The notes under the pieces were generated by a model. It was not told the origin of the DNA. It ran no database searches and worked only from the letters and a program-made list of their open reading frames with translations. Positions 55,226-63,293 of a DNA stretch of 64,000 nt are shown here, piece by piece; the first letter of the stretch is position 1, and each line of letters begins with the position of its first letter. The translations under genes and the position numbers were made by a program. This DNA is from Ignavibacteria bacterium (GTDB lineage Bacteria; Bacteroidota; Ignavibacteria; Ignavibacteriales; SURF-24), in contig JAAXKQ010000017.1 of NCBI GenBank assembly GCA_025612245.1, positions 1 through 64,000 of the forward strand, in the 5' to 3' direction.

Positions 55226-56224
55226 ATGAGGTCTTTGTTTCTTCTAATACTGCTTTTCTACGCAGCAATTAAGCCTCCTTTTACGCAAGGGCAGCAAAGG
55301 GATCGGATTTTCTTAGGAGGTCAAAAGCCTGAAAAGGTCTTCAGCGGGGGCTTTTTTACCGAAGGACCCGCCGAAGGGCCCGATGGGGATATTTATTTCA
55401 GCGATCTTACGTTTACCTCGGAATCCGGTATGCAGGCCGGATACATCTGGAAGTTTAATCCCAAAACCGGTAAGACGGTTCTTTACCGCTCACCGAGCGG
55501 AATGGCAAACGGCATTGCGTTTGACTTAAAGGGTAACATGCTTGTTGCACAAAGTGCCGACTTTGGTTTAAGGTGCCTGACCAAAACAGACATGAAAACG
55601 GGAAAAAGCAGCATTTTAGCCGGCCTCTTTGAGGGAAAACCCTTTAACTCTCCAAACGACCTCACGATGGACAAAAAGGGAAGATTATACTTTACAGATC
55701 CCCGTTATACCGGTCACGAGAAACTGGAACAGTCCGTAATGGGGGTATACCGCCTGGATATGGATGGGAAAGTAAGCCTGATAATCAGTGATATTCCGAT
55801 GCCAAACGGCATTGCCATATCCCCCGATGAGAAGACGCTTTACGTCGGCTGCTACGATGAAGGCAGCGAAACCGAAGGCCTTTCAAGGCCAGCCAGAATG
55901 GAAATACTTTCTTACAGCCTTAACGGGGATGGAAGCGCTATTTTCAGAAAAGTTCTTCTCAAGTTTCCGCCCGACGCCGGGGGACCGGACGGCATGAGGC
56001 TCGATGAAAAGGGGAATATTTACGTTGCAATTAGAAATGAAGCCTCCCCTTCGCTTAAGGTCTTTTCTCCTGAAGGGCAGGAAATTGCCTCTTTGAGCCT
56101 GCCGGAGGTGCCAAGTAGTCTTGCCTTCAGCAGAAAATCCGGGGAAAACTATCTTTACATTACGGCAGGCAAGAGCCTCTACAGGATCAAAACGCTTAAT
56201 AAAGGATATTTCATTTCAAAATAA
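55226..56224 (+). CDS. Secreted SMP-30/gluconolactonase-like protein
   Basis: 332 residues. Signal peptide MRSLFLLILLFYAAIKPPFTQGQ, then a six-bladed propeller of the SMP-30/LRE type: 'EGPAEGPDGDIYFSDL' (metal-binding Glu), 'NSPNDLTMDKKGRLYFTDP' (Asn/Asp metal ligands), 'PNGIAISPDEKTLYVGCYD' and 'GGPDGMRLDEKGNIYVA'. Such proteins hydrolyse sugar lactones with a divalent metal. Exported, so it works in the periplasm or outside. It sits next to an oxidoreductase of the Gfo/Idh/MocA family that could make lactones from sugars. Confidence 0.88.
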   Translation: MRSLFLLILLFYAAIKPPFTQGQQRDRIFLGGQKPEKVFSGGFFTEGPAEGPDGDIYFSDLTFTSESGMQAGYIWKFNPKTGKTVLYRSPSGMANGIAFDLKGNMLVAQSADFGLRCLTKTDMKTGKSSILAGLFEGKPFNSPNDLTMDKKGRLYFTDPRYTGHEKLEQSVMGVYRLDMDGKVSLIISDIPMPNGIAISPDEKTLYVGCYDEGSETEGLSRPARMEILSYSLNGDGSAIFRKVLLKFPPDAGGPDGMRLDEKGNIYVAIRNEASPSLKVFSPEGQEIASLSLPEVPSSLAFSRKSGENYLYITAGKSLYRIKTLNKGYFISK

Positions 56225-56252
56225 AAAGCCGGTTAAAACGCAAAGGTGAACC

Positions 56253-57248
56253 ATGAAAAAAGTAAAACTTGGCATAATCGGGTGCGGAATTGCAGCCAGG
56301 GAACTCCACCTGCCTGCCTTAAGAAAGCTGCAGGATAAGTTTGAAATTACGATGCTCTGCAACCACACTGAGCAGAAGGCCCGCGACCTTTCGGAGCAGC
56401 TGGGCAGAGTTCCATACGTCCTTGACTACCGCGAGCTCCTGGAAAGCAGTGAAGTCGAAGCCGTAGACATTGCGCTTCCCATTCACTTGAACTTCAAGGT
56501 GGCAAAAGACTCTCTCTTAAAGGGAAAGCATGTCTTTGTGGAAAAACCTGTTACGGCAAACCTTAGGGAGGCTAGAAAGATTCTCTCCCAGTCGGAAGCC
56601 TCAGACTTGGTAATGCTGGTAGCCGAGAACTTCCGCTACAGGAAGGTATACTTACGGGCTAAAGAGCTCATGAAAAAAGGGAAGATAGGAAAGCCTTATG
56701 CCGCCATGTGGGATCTGTTTAACCAGGTGACACTGAACAGTAAATACGCAAAAACCAAGTGGCGCCAGCATCCAAAGTATCCGGGCGCATTTGTAAGCGA
56801 CGGAGGGGTTCATAACGTTGCAGCCCTAAGGATGCTCTTTGGGGAATTTACTTCTGTAAAAGCATTTACAAAAAGCATAAATCCCAAAATCGGCAGCCCC
56901 GATACGATGAGCCTTCAGTTCAGGTCGCAAAGCGGTGTGGATGGCGTCTTTAATATATTTTACTCTGTTGACGGGTACTGGGAAAACAGGCTCCTGATTT
57001 TTGGCAGCAGGGGAAGCATTATAATTCAGGAAAATAAGCTCATGCTCAAAAATAACAGTGAAGATGATTACATAGAAGAAGTTGAAGATGATAACGGCTA
57101 CATAGCTGAATTTACAGATTTTTATAACGGAATAAGAAAGAAGAAAAAAGTTCTCAGCACTCCCCATGAAGGATTAAAGGATCTTGAAGTAATAATTGCC
57201 GCACTTAAGTCGGCTGAAAGTAACAGGAGCGTAAGCCTCACGCACTAA
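56253..57248 (+). CDS. Gfo/Idh/MocA family oxidoreductase
   Basis: 331 residues. Rossmann fold 'KLGIIGCGIAARELHLPALRK', catalytic 'GKHVFVEKPVTANLREA' (EKP Lys), and C-terminal beta domain with the 'DGGVHNVAALRMLFG' His motif. NAD(P)-dependent oxidation or reduction of a sugar or inositol; substrate unknown. It has no signal peptide, unlike its upstream neighbour. It is 28 nt after the SMP-30 gene, so the two likely form a sugar oxidation pair. Confidence 0.88.
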   Translation: MKKVKLGIIGCGIAARELHLPALRKLQDKFEITMLCNHTEQKARDLSEQLGRVPYVLDYRELLESSEVEAVDIALPIHLNFKVAKDSLLKGKHVFVEKPVTANLREARKILSQSEASDLVMLVAENFRYRKVYLRAKELMKKGKIGKPYAAMWDLFNQVTLNSKYAKTKWRQHPKYPGAFVSDGGVHNVAALRMLFGEFTSVKAFTKSINPKIGSPDTMSLQFRSQSGVDGVFNIFYSVDGYWENRLLIFGSRGSIIIQENKLMLKNNSEDDYIEEVEDDNGYIAEFTDFYNGIRKKKKVLSTPHEGLKDLEVIIAALKSAESNRSVSLTH

Positions 57249-57332
57249 GAGGTTCTTTACCGGTTTTTAATACATGGCGGGAATTTTTAGAGTGTGTCCG
57301 CCATGAGGGAATTGATAAGAAGTCTCCTGGCT

Positions 57333-57360
57333 TGTGTGTGCGGATGCATGCGCGCGCGCA
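57333..57360. repeat. Alternating purine-pyrimidine tract
   Basis: TGTGTGTGCG at 57333-57342 and an uninterrupted ATGCATGCGCGCGCGCA at 57344-57360. Alternation of this kind can adopt Z-DNA. It lies between two convergent genes. Confidence 0.5.
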
Positions 57361-57400
57361 AGTATCCATCCGGCATTCCCGGCTGGAGCACTTTCCGTAA

Positions 57401-58324
57401 TTAAAATTTCTGCTTTTTAATTGAGCCCGCCTCAATAAAAATTTGCTTTATCTCGGGGTAGCAGGAGGTTATTTTATCTTCCAGGCGGCTTATTACGTCG
57501 GGCAGTTCCGTAAGAAGCACATCCTTGCTGAACTGGATTTCCATATTAAGCAGTACCTCATCAGGACCAATGTGCATTGTAAGAATCTTGTCGGTATACC
57601 TGACCGAAGGATCGTCGTCTGTAATTTCCTTTATCTTCTGCACAACCTCACGCTCTGCGCTTTCACCGATAAGGAGCTGTTTACTTTCAAAGGCCAGGAA
57701 AAACGCCACTATGGTAAGAACGGCTCCAATGAGCAGCGAGGCCACGGCATCCAGGTTAGGGTTATTGAGCGTATGGCCCAGGTATATTCCAAGCGCGGCA
57801 ATGATCAGGCCCGCAATTGCCGCGGCATCTTCCAGCAATACGGTGTAATTTGTAGGATTTTTGCTCGTTAAAAGTGCATTTACAAAACTTCTTTTGCCTT
57901 TTTCCTTCAGAAATTCCCTTAGCGCAATTAAGAAGGAAATGCTTTCAGAGACAAAAGCAACTGCAATTACTATGTAGTTCCACAAAGGGTCCCTTATTTC
58001 AACGGGCTCATTGATGTGTTTTATTCCCTCGTAGAAAGACATTCCGCCTCCAATGCCGAATATTAGAACAGCTACGACGAGGCTGTAGAAATAAAGCTCC
58101 TTGCCGTGACCGAAAGGATGCAGCTCATCGGGGGGCTTTTTGCTCTTGTGAATTCCGAGTAGAAGGAACACCTCGTTGCCCGTATCCACGAAAGAATGGA
58201 TTGCCTCTGAGAGCATTGCCGAACTTCTGGTAAATGTGGCAGCCGTTAGCTTTGCCGCGGCAATTATTAAGTTTGCTACGAGCGCTCCATAGACCGCAAC
58301 CGGGCTTTCTGTCTTTTTACTCAT
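57401..58324 (-). CDS. Cation diffusion facilitator (CDF) transporter
   Basis: 307 residues. Six membrane helices in the first ~205 residues, with the metal-site motif 'SEAIHSFVDTGNEVFLLLG' in helix 2 (His and Asp) and 'LLEDAAAIAGLIIAALG' in helix 5, then a cytoplasmic domain ('DEVLLNMEIQFSKDV') typical of CDF exporters of Zn2+, Fe2+ or Mn2+. 'HPFGHGKELYFYSLVVAVLIFG' (in parts) is a common CDF loop. A perfect palindrome 43 nt upstream of its start could be a metal-regulated operator. Confidence 0.9.
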   Translation of the reverse strand: MSKKTESPVAVYGALVANLIIAAAKLTAATFTRSSAMLSEAIHSFVDTGNEVFLLLGIHKSKKPPDELHPFGHGKELYFYSLVVAVLIFGIGGGMSFYEGIKHINEPVEIRDPLWNYIVIAVAFVSESISFLIALREFLKEKGKRSFVNALLTSKNPTNYTVLLEDAAAIAGLIIAALGIYLGHTLNNPNLDAVASLLIGAVLTIVAFFLAFESKQLLIGESAEREVVQKIKEITDDDPSVRYTDKILTMHIGPDEVLLNMEIQFSKDVLLTELPDVISRLEDKITSCYPEIKQIFIEAGSIKKQKF

Positions 58325-58611
58325 ATATAATTTCCTGAAAAATAAGGTTTCCGGGGGAACAAGTCAGCATAATTTAATTATGCGTTTAATTCCACCTGGA
58401 TTCAATGGCAATTAAGGGGTGTTCCCTGTTTTATTTAAGCGCTCTGAAAAGAAAAATCGATGTTGAGAAATAAGGGTAATTAGCCGGTTACGCGGAAGGC
58501 TGTAAAATTTTTCAAATTGCACTTAATCATAAAAATAACTATATAGCACCAATTGTTTAATCCGGATGAATCAACCGGAAGAAAAAAATAACTTTTTCGG
58601 GAAGAGTATAA
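58325..58611. other. Divergent intergenic region, 287 nt
   Basis: Between the CDF gene and the sugar ABC importer. Holds the palindrome at 58367-58383 and a small TCCGG...CCGGA repeat at 58561-58579, close to the importer start. No ORF. No clear Bacteroidota-type promoter for the importer. Confidence 0.4.
58367..58383. promoter_or_regulatory. Palindrome upstream of the CDF gene, possible operator
   Basis: GCATAAT-TTA-ATTATGC is a perfect 17-bp palindrome, 43 nt before the CDF start on the minus strand. The size fits a dimeric metalloregulator site (Fur/DtxR/MerR-like); the regulator is not in the window. Confidence 0.4.
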
Positions 58612-59880
58612 GTGAAAAATGCAGTTACTATTTCCCTGATCTTATTTGCCTTTTCATTATTATCCTGCAGCCGGAATGACAGTAAAAAGGTAACAATTAC
58701 ATTCTGGGCTCTGGGGGCAGAAGGGGAGACCGTAGAAAAACTGGTTCCGGGCTTTGAGAAAGAAAATCCCGGCATACACGTTGTCGTCCAGATGATACCC
58801 TGGACTACAGCGCAGGAAAAGCTCATTACCGCCTATGCAAGCAACAATACCCCCGATGCCTGCCAGCTTGGCAACACCTGGGTCCCGCAGTTTCAGGCTT
58901 TAGACGCGCTTGAAAACCTGGACAGCTGGGTGAAGGCTTCACAAGTCATCAAACAAAATGAATATTTCAGCGGAATCTGGGATACAAACGTTCTTGACGG
59001 AAGCATTTACGGAATCCCCTGGTACATTGATACAAGGCTTCTTTTTTACAGGACTGACATATTAGCCCAGGCGGGCTACAGCACACCTCCAAGGACCTGG
59101 GCGGAGCTTTATGAGGTTTCGAAAAAGATAAAACAAAAGGCCGGAAATTCGGAAAGGTATGCCATATATCTTCCTACTAACGAATGGGCTCCTTTTATTA
59201 CTTTCGGAATTCAGAACGGAAGCAGCATCTTAAAAGATAACGGGCGCTATGGCGACTTCAGCGGCGCAAAATTCATGAAGGCGTTCGACTACCTCGTGAA
59301 ATTCCACAAAGAAGGGCTCGCACCTACGGGCATCTCGCAGGTCACAAACGTATATCAGGCTTTTGCCGAGGGCTACTTTGCGATGTATATTTCGGGCCCC
59401 TGGAACGTAAAAGAATTCTCAAGGTGGATGACGGGAAGCCTGAAGGACAAGTGGATGACTGCAACACTTCCTGCCCCTGAGGCTGGAAAAGCCGGCTTGT
59501 CACTTGCAGGGGGATCGAGCCTCGTCATTTTTAAGCGCAGCAGCCATAAAGCCGAGGTATGGAAATTCTTTGAATACCTTTCAAGGCCACGGGTACAGAT
59601 GCAGTTCTACAGGGAGATAAATGACCTTCCGGCCATTAAGGCTGCCTGGCAGGACACCGCACTGTCCAGGAATAAGTACATGAAAGCCTTTTTTGAGCAG
59701 TTTCATCATGTGGTTGCAACACCAAAGGTGCCTGAGTGGGAGCAGATTGCATTCTCGAAGGTCCAGCTTTATGCAGAACTTGCCGCAAGGAATGTAATGC
59801 CCGTAAAAAGCGCCCTCAGTGCGCTGGACAAGGATGTAGACAATATTCTGGAGAAAAGAAGATGGCTTTTGAGGAAATAA
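58612..59880 (+). CDS. Sugar ABC transporter substrate-binding lipoprotein
   Basis: 422 residues, GTG start behind GGGAAGAG. Lipobox 'LLSC' (Cys19). Family 1 extracellular solute-binding protein: 'ITFWALGAEGETVEKLVPGFEKENPGI' (in parts), 'ASNNTPDACQLGNTWV', 'YFAMYISGPWNVKEF', 'AGGSSLVIFKRSSHKAEVWKF' (in parts). It captures an oligosaccharide and delivers it to the MalF- and MalG-like permeases that follow. No ATPase gene is adjacent, so the importer probably shares a multi-use ATPase encoded elsewhere. The lipidated anchor places it on the inner membrane. Confidence 0.9.
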   Translation: MKNAVTISLILFAFSLLSCSRNDSKKVTITFWALGAEGETVEKLVPGFEKENPGIHVVVQMIPWTTAQEKLITAYASNNTPDACQLGNTWVPQFQALDALENLDSWVKASQVIKQNEYFSGIWDTNVLDGSIYGIPWYIDTRLLFYRTDILAQAGYSTPPRTWAELYEVSKKIKQKAGNSERYAIYLPTNEWAPFITFGIQNGSSILKDNGRYGDFSGAKFMKAFDYLVKFHKEGLAPTGISQVTNVYQAFAEGYFAMYISGPWNVKEFSRWMTGSLKDKWMTATLPAPEAGKAGLSLAGGSSLVIFKRSSHKAEVWKFFEYLSRPRVQMQFYREINDLPAIKAAWQDTALSRNKYMKAFFEQFHHVVATPKVPEWEQIAFSKVQLYAELAARNVMPVKSALSALDKDVDNILEKRRWLLRK

Positions 59881-60848
59881 CCAGTAAGAAGTACACGGCA
59901 GGACTGAACAATAAATTAATGGAAAACAGAACCCCGGAAGCTAAGAATACAAGGAAAGCACCCGGTCGTACATTTTCATTTAAGCTCCCGGCGGCTTATT
60001 TTTTTCTGGCACCTGCGCTTCTGACAATATTTGTTTTCTTTTTTATACCCGTTGCCGCTGCCTTTATAATAAGCTTTACGGATTTCGACATCTATGCCCT
60101 TAGCAGCTTTTCAAACCTCAGGTTTATAGCGCTTAAGAATTACGTAAGAATCTTTGGTGAGCCACTGTTCTGGAAGGCCTTGGAGAATACGTTTTATTTT
60201 GTCATTGGAGCAGGCCCCATTTCAATTGCGGTTTCATTAGGGGCTGCAATGCTCCTTAATTCCAAGCTTGTCAGGCTCAAAGGGCTTTTCAGGCTTTTTT
60301 ATTTTATTCCCGTCGTTACGACGCTTGTTGCGGTTGCCGTTGTCTGGCGCTTTATTTACCACCCGCGCTTCGGCATACTTAACTACCTGCTCGCATTTCT
60401 GGGAGTAAACCCCATCGACTGGCTTGGAGACCCCAACTGGGCTATGCCTGCAATTATACTCATGGCGGTATGGAAAAATTTCGGCTACAATATGATCATT
60501 TTTATTGCCGGCCTTCAGAGTATTCCGGAATACCTCTATGAAGCCGCAATGCTTGAGGGGGCGGGCTGGTGGCCGAAATTCAAAAGCATAACGCTTCCAA
60601 TGCTCGCTCCTACTACCGTATTTGTGGGCATAATAACAATGATCGGCTATTTCCAGCTTTTCGCCGAGCCTTACGTCATGACGCAGGGAGGCCCATTGAA
60701 CAGGACACTCAGCATCGTACAGTATATGTACGAAGAAGGCTTCAGGTGGTGGAACATGGGGTATTCGGCAGCTCTGGCATTCGTGCTGTTTTTGATCATT
60801 TTTGCCGCAACCCTCATTCAGCTAAAGCTTCAGAAGGAAACAGAATAA
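59862..60848 (+). CDS. Sugar ABC transporter permease (MalF-like)
   Basis: 328 residues from the ATG at 59862 with GGAGAAAAGAAG before it; it overlaps the binding-protein stop by 19 nt, so the two are coupled. A longer frame starts at 59736 but lacks support. Six membrane helices; the EAA loop 'YEAAMLEGAGWWPKFKSITLPML' (in parts) that contacts the ATPase is intact. 'FLAPALLTIFVFFFIPVAAAF' (in parts) is helix 1. Membrane half of the importer. Confidence 0.92.
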   Translation: MAFEEITSKKYTAGLNNKLMENRTPEAKNTRKAPGRTFSFKLPAAYFFLAPALLTIFVFFFIPVAAAFIISFTDFDIYALSSFSNLRFIALKNYVRIFGEPLFWKALENTFYFVIGAGPISIAVSLGAAMLLNSKLVRLKGLFRLFYFIPVVTTLVAVAVVWRFIYHPRFGILNYLLAFLGVNPIDWLGDPNWAMPAIILMAVWKNFGYNMIIFIAGLQSIPEYLYEAAMLEGAGWWPKFKSITLPMLAPTTVFVGIITMIGYFQLFAEPYVMTQGGPLNRTLSIVQYMYEEGFRWWNMGYSAALAFVLFLIIFAATLIQLKLQKETE

Positions 60849-60849
60849 A

Positions 60850-61665
60850 ATGACGACAAAAAAAATCCTTTTGCATTCATTTCTCTTGATAACCGGTCTT
60901 CTTACGCTTCTTCCGTTCATATGGATGATTTCGGCTTCCTTCATGGCAGACGGCCATGCAAGTGTTTATCCGCCGAGGTTTATTCCGGATTCTTTTACCA
61001 CAATGCAGTATGAGAGCCTTTTTTCGAGGCTCAACGTGGCACGGAACCTTTTTAACAGCCTTTTTGTAAGCATACTCGTTACCGGTGTTTCGTTATTCAT
61101 CAACTCAATGGCAGGTTACGCGTTCGCAAAATACAGGTTCAGGGGGCGGAATAAAATTTTCAACCTTCTTTTGAGCTCAATGATCATTCCCTCACAGGTA
61201 ACTATGCTCCCGTTGTTTCTGATGCTTAAGTATATGGGACTAATAAATACTTACCTTGCCATACTGATCCCGGGGATGGCAAACATCTTCGGCATATTTT
61301 TAATCAGGCAGTACGCACTCTCAATTCCAGACAGCATTATTGAGTCCGCCCGCATCGACGGGGCAGGCGACTTCCAGATCTATTCCAGGATAATTCTTCC
61401 CCTGTTAAAGCCGATCCTTGTGACGCTGACGATTTTTACGTTCATGGGTACGTGGAATGACTTCCTCTGGCCACTTATTTCACTTACCGACAGCAACATG
61501 TATACTCTCCCGGTTGCGCTTTCTAGCCTGATGAGGGAGCACGCAAAAGATCCTGAGCTGATGATGGCTGGTTCCGTCATTACAATTGTTCCCGTCCTGA
61601 TAGTCTTTCTGGTGCTGCAGAAGCATTACATAAAAGGAATTATGCTGGGAAGCGTTAAGGGGTAG
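60850..61665 (+). CDS. Sugar ABC transporter permease (MalG-like)
   Basis: 271 residues, starting one base after the upstream stop. Six helices and the EAA loop 'IESARIDGAGDFQIYSRIILPLLKP' (in parts), with the MalG end 'LVLQKHYIKGIMLGSVKG'. Second half of the channel. The next gene, a secreted glucanase, starts 235 nt later and has its own promoter. Confidence 0.92.
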   Translation: MTTKKILLHSFLLITGLLTLLPFIWMISASFMADGHASVYPPRFIPDSFTTMQYESLFSRLNVARNLFNSLFVSILVTGVSLFINSMAGYAFAKYRFRGRNKIFNLLLSSMIIPSQVTMLPLFLMLKYMGLINTYLAILIPGMANIFGIFLIRQYALSIPDSIIESARIDGAGDFQIYSRIILPLLKPILVTLTIFTFMGTWNDFLWPLISLTDSNMYTLPVALSSLMREHAKDPELMMAGSVITIVPVLIVFLVLQKHYIKGIMLGSVKG

Positions 61666-61755
61666 GGCAGGGCAGTCCCAAATTAAACATCCCGAATGGA
61701 GTACGGCATCTTCCTTCACAAAAAAATGAAATTATCCGGCAAAAATTGAATTTTC

Positions 61756-61786
61756 TTGACTCGAGGAATTAAAATAGCTAACTTTG
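61756..61786 (+). promoter_or_regulatory. Bacteroidota-type promoter of the glucanase gene
   Basis: CTTG with TTG at 61756-61758, 20-nt spacer, and TAACTTTG at 61779-61786, an exact TAnnTTTG. Transcription should begin about 61791-61793, inside the palindrome. Confidence 0.7.
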
Positions 61787-61788
61787 AA

Positions 61789-61810
61789 GGGATGTAAACG
61801 TATACATCCC
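61789..61810. promoter_or_regulatory. LacI-type operator over the glucanase transcription start
   Basis: Arms GGGATGTA (61789-61796) and TACATCCC (61803-61810) flank AACGTA. The core TGTAAACGTATACA matches the LacI/CcpA-type site TGWAARCGYTWNCW at all but one position. It overlaps the predicted start of transcription, as expected for repression. TTTTCTTTTT follows, so a role as terminator of the importer transcript is possible too. Confidence 0.6.
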
Positions 61811-61900
61811 TTTTCTTTTTAAGTTAAAATGCACGCGTGTCTTGTTGAAATTTGTGTGTCTGTAGTTAATTTTTCAGCTCAAAAAAACAGGCATCCGGGA

Positions 61901-63271
61901 ATGAAAGACTTTCGAGTATTCTCTTTAACTATTTTTCTACTGTTGACCTTGCCCAAATGCCTTGCGGCGCAGGAATATCCTTACCGGGGAAGCATTCACT
62001 ATAATTTTACTCCTGAAGAAAACCAGTTCCTCGATACGCTTGAAAGGAGAACATTTGATTATTTCTGGCAGGAGTGCAACCCTTCAAACGGCCTGGTAAA
62101 GGACCGCTCTGTTGAAACTTCACCCGCAAGCATCGCTGCCACGGGCTTTGGAATTGTTGTCTGGGCAATTGGTGCCGGGAATAACTGGATCTCAAGGCAG
62201 GAGGCAGAAGAAAGAACGCTCAGCTTACTCAGGTTTCTTTTTGCTTCAGAGCAGTCGGAAAGTCCCGATGCAACAGGCTACAAAGGCTTTTATTACCACT
62301 TTCTTAACATGCAAACGGGTAAAAGAGAGTGGAACTGTGAGCTTTCAACAATTGATACGGCGTGGCTTCTGGCTGGCGTGAGGTTTGCAAGGCAATTCTA
62401 CTCCGGGAAGAATAAAGCGGAAGAGGAAATAAGAACGCTTTCAGATAAGATTACTTCACGGGTGGACTGGGACTGGAGCGTACTTAAGCAGGGGAAGTAT
62501 TCAGGGTTTATCGCTCAGGGATGGAGGCCCGAAAAGGGTTTCCTGGATTTGGGATGGTTCGGCTACAATGAATCGCTCTTCCTTTTTATTGTGGCCTCGG
62601 GAAGCACGCTAAGCAACCCAATCCCGGTCTACAATAACTGGCTCAGCACTTATGCATGGATAAATCCTTACCCGGAGCTTTCGCACTTTCTATTCCCGCC
62701 TCTTTTCGGGCACCAGTATAGCCATATGTTTATTGATTTCAGGAACGTCGCGGACATGAAGCTGAAAGAAAAAGGAATAGATTATTTTGAAAATTCCAGG
62801 CGGGCTGTCCTCTGCCAGAGAAAGTATGCTTCTGAAAACCCTTTCAAAAGGAAAGGCTACGACTCTCTTTGCTGGGGAATGACGGCCTCCGACGGGCCTT
62901 CCCATAACGGTTATATCGGATATGCGGCACGCGGAACAAGCGGCAAGGGCTTTGAGCATGACGATGACGGAACCATTGCTCCCACGGCTGCCGCAGCCTC
63001 AATTCCATTTGCTCCGGAAATATGCATGAAAACAATAAAAAATATGTATGAAAAGTACGGACAGCTTGGACTCTGGGGAAGGTACGGCTTTGTGGATGCC
63101 TTTAACCCGGATGCCAACTGGGTTGACAGTGATTACCTTGGCATAGACCAGGGTCCCATCATAATAATGATTGAAAACCTCAGAACTGGCCTGGTCTGGA
63201 AAGAAATGATGAAAGATGAGGTAGTTCTTGCAGGCTTGAAAAGGCTGCAGTTCCAAGCGTACTACCAATAA
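61901..63271 (+). CDS. Secreted COG5368/GH144-like glucanase
   Basis: 456 residues from the ATG at 61901 (signal MKDFRVFSLTIFLLLTLPKCLAAQ); a frame start at 61829 adds residues before the signal. PF10091/'glucoamylase family' motifs: 'LERRTFDYFWQECNP', 'SPASIAATGFG', 'GFYYHFLNMQTGKREWN', 'LSTIDTAWLLAG', 'PLFGHQYSHMFIDFR', 'CWGMTASDGPSHNG', 'DGTIAPTAAAASIPFAPE', 'YGFVDAFNP' and 'GIDQGPIIIMIENLRTGLVWK' (in parts). Family members shown to be active, GH144, cut beta-1,2-glucan to sophorose-type oligosaccharides; that activity is inferred here, not proven, and alpha-glucan activity is unlikely despite the old name. Exported. It follows an importer for the expected oligosaccharides. Confidence 0.88.
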   Translation: MKDFRVFSLTIFLLLTLPKCLAAQEYPYRGSIHYNFTPEENQFLDTLERRTFDYFWQECNPSNGLVKDRSVETSPASIAATGFGIVVWAIGAGNNWISRQEAEERTLSLLRFLFASEQSESPDATGYKGFYYHFLNMQTGKREWNCELSTIDTAWLLAGVRFARQFYSGKNKAEEEIRTLSDKITSRVDWDWSVLKQGKYSGFIAQGWRPEKGFLDLGWFGYNESLFLFIVASGSTLSNPIPVYNNWLSTYAWINPYPELSHFLFPPLFGHQYSHMFIDFRNVADMKLKEKGIDYFENSRRAVLCQRKYASENPFKRKGYDSLCWGMTASDGPSHNGYIGYAARGTSGKGFEHDDDGTIAPTAAAASIPFAPEICMKTIKNMYEKYGQLGLWGRYGFVDAFNPDANWVDSDYLGIDQGPIIIMIENLRTGLVWKEMMKDEVVLAGLKRLQFQAYYQ

Positions 63272-63293
63272 AATACAACCAAAAGTGACATAA

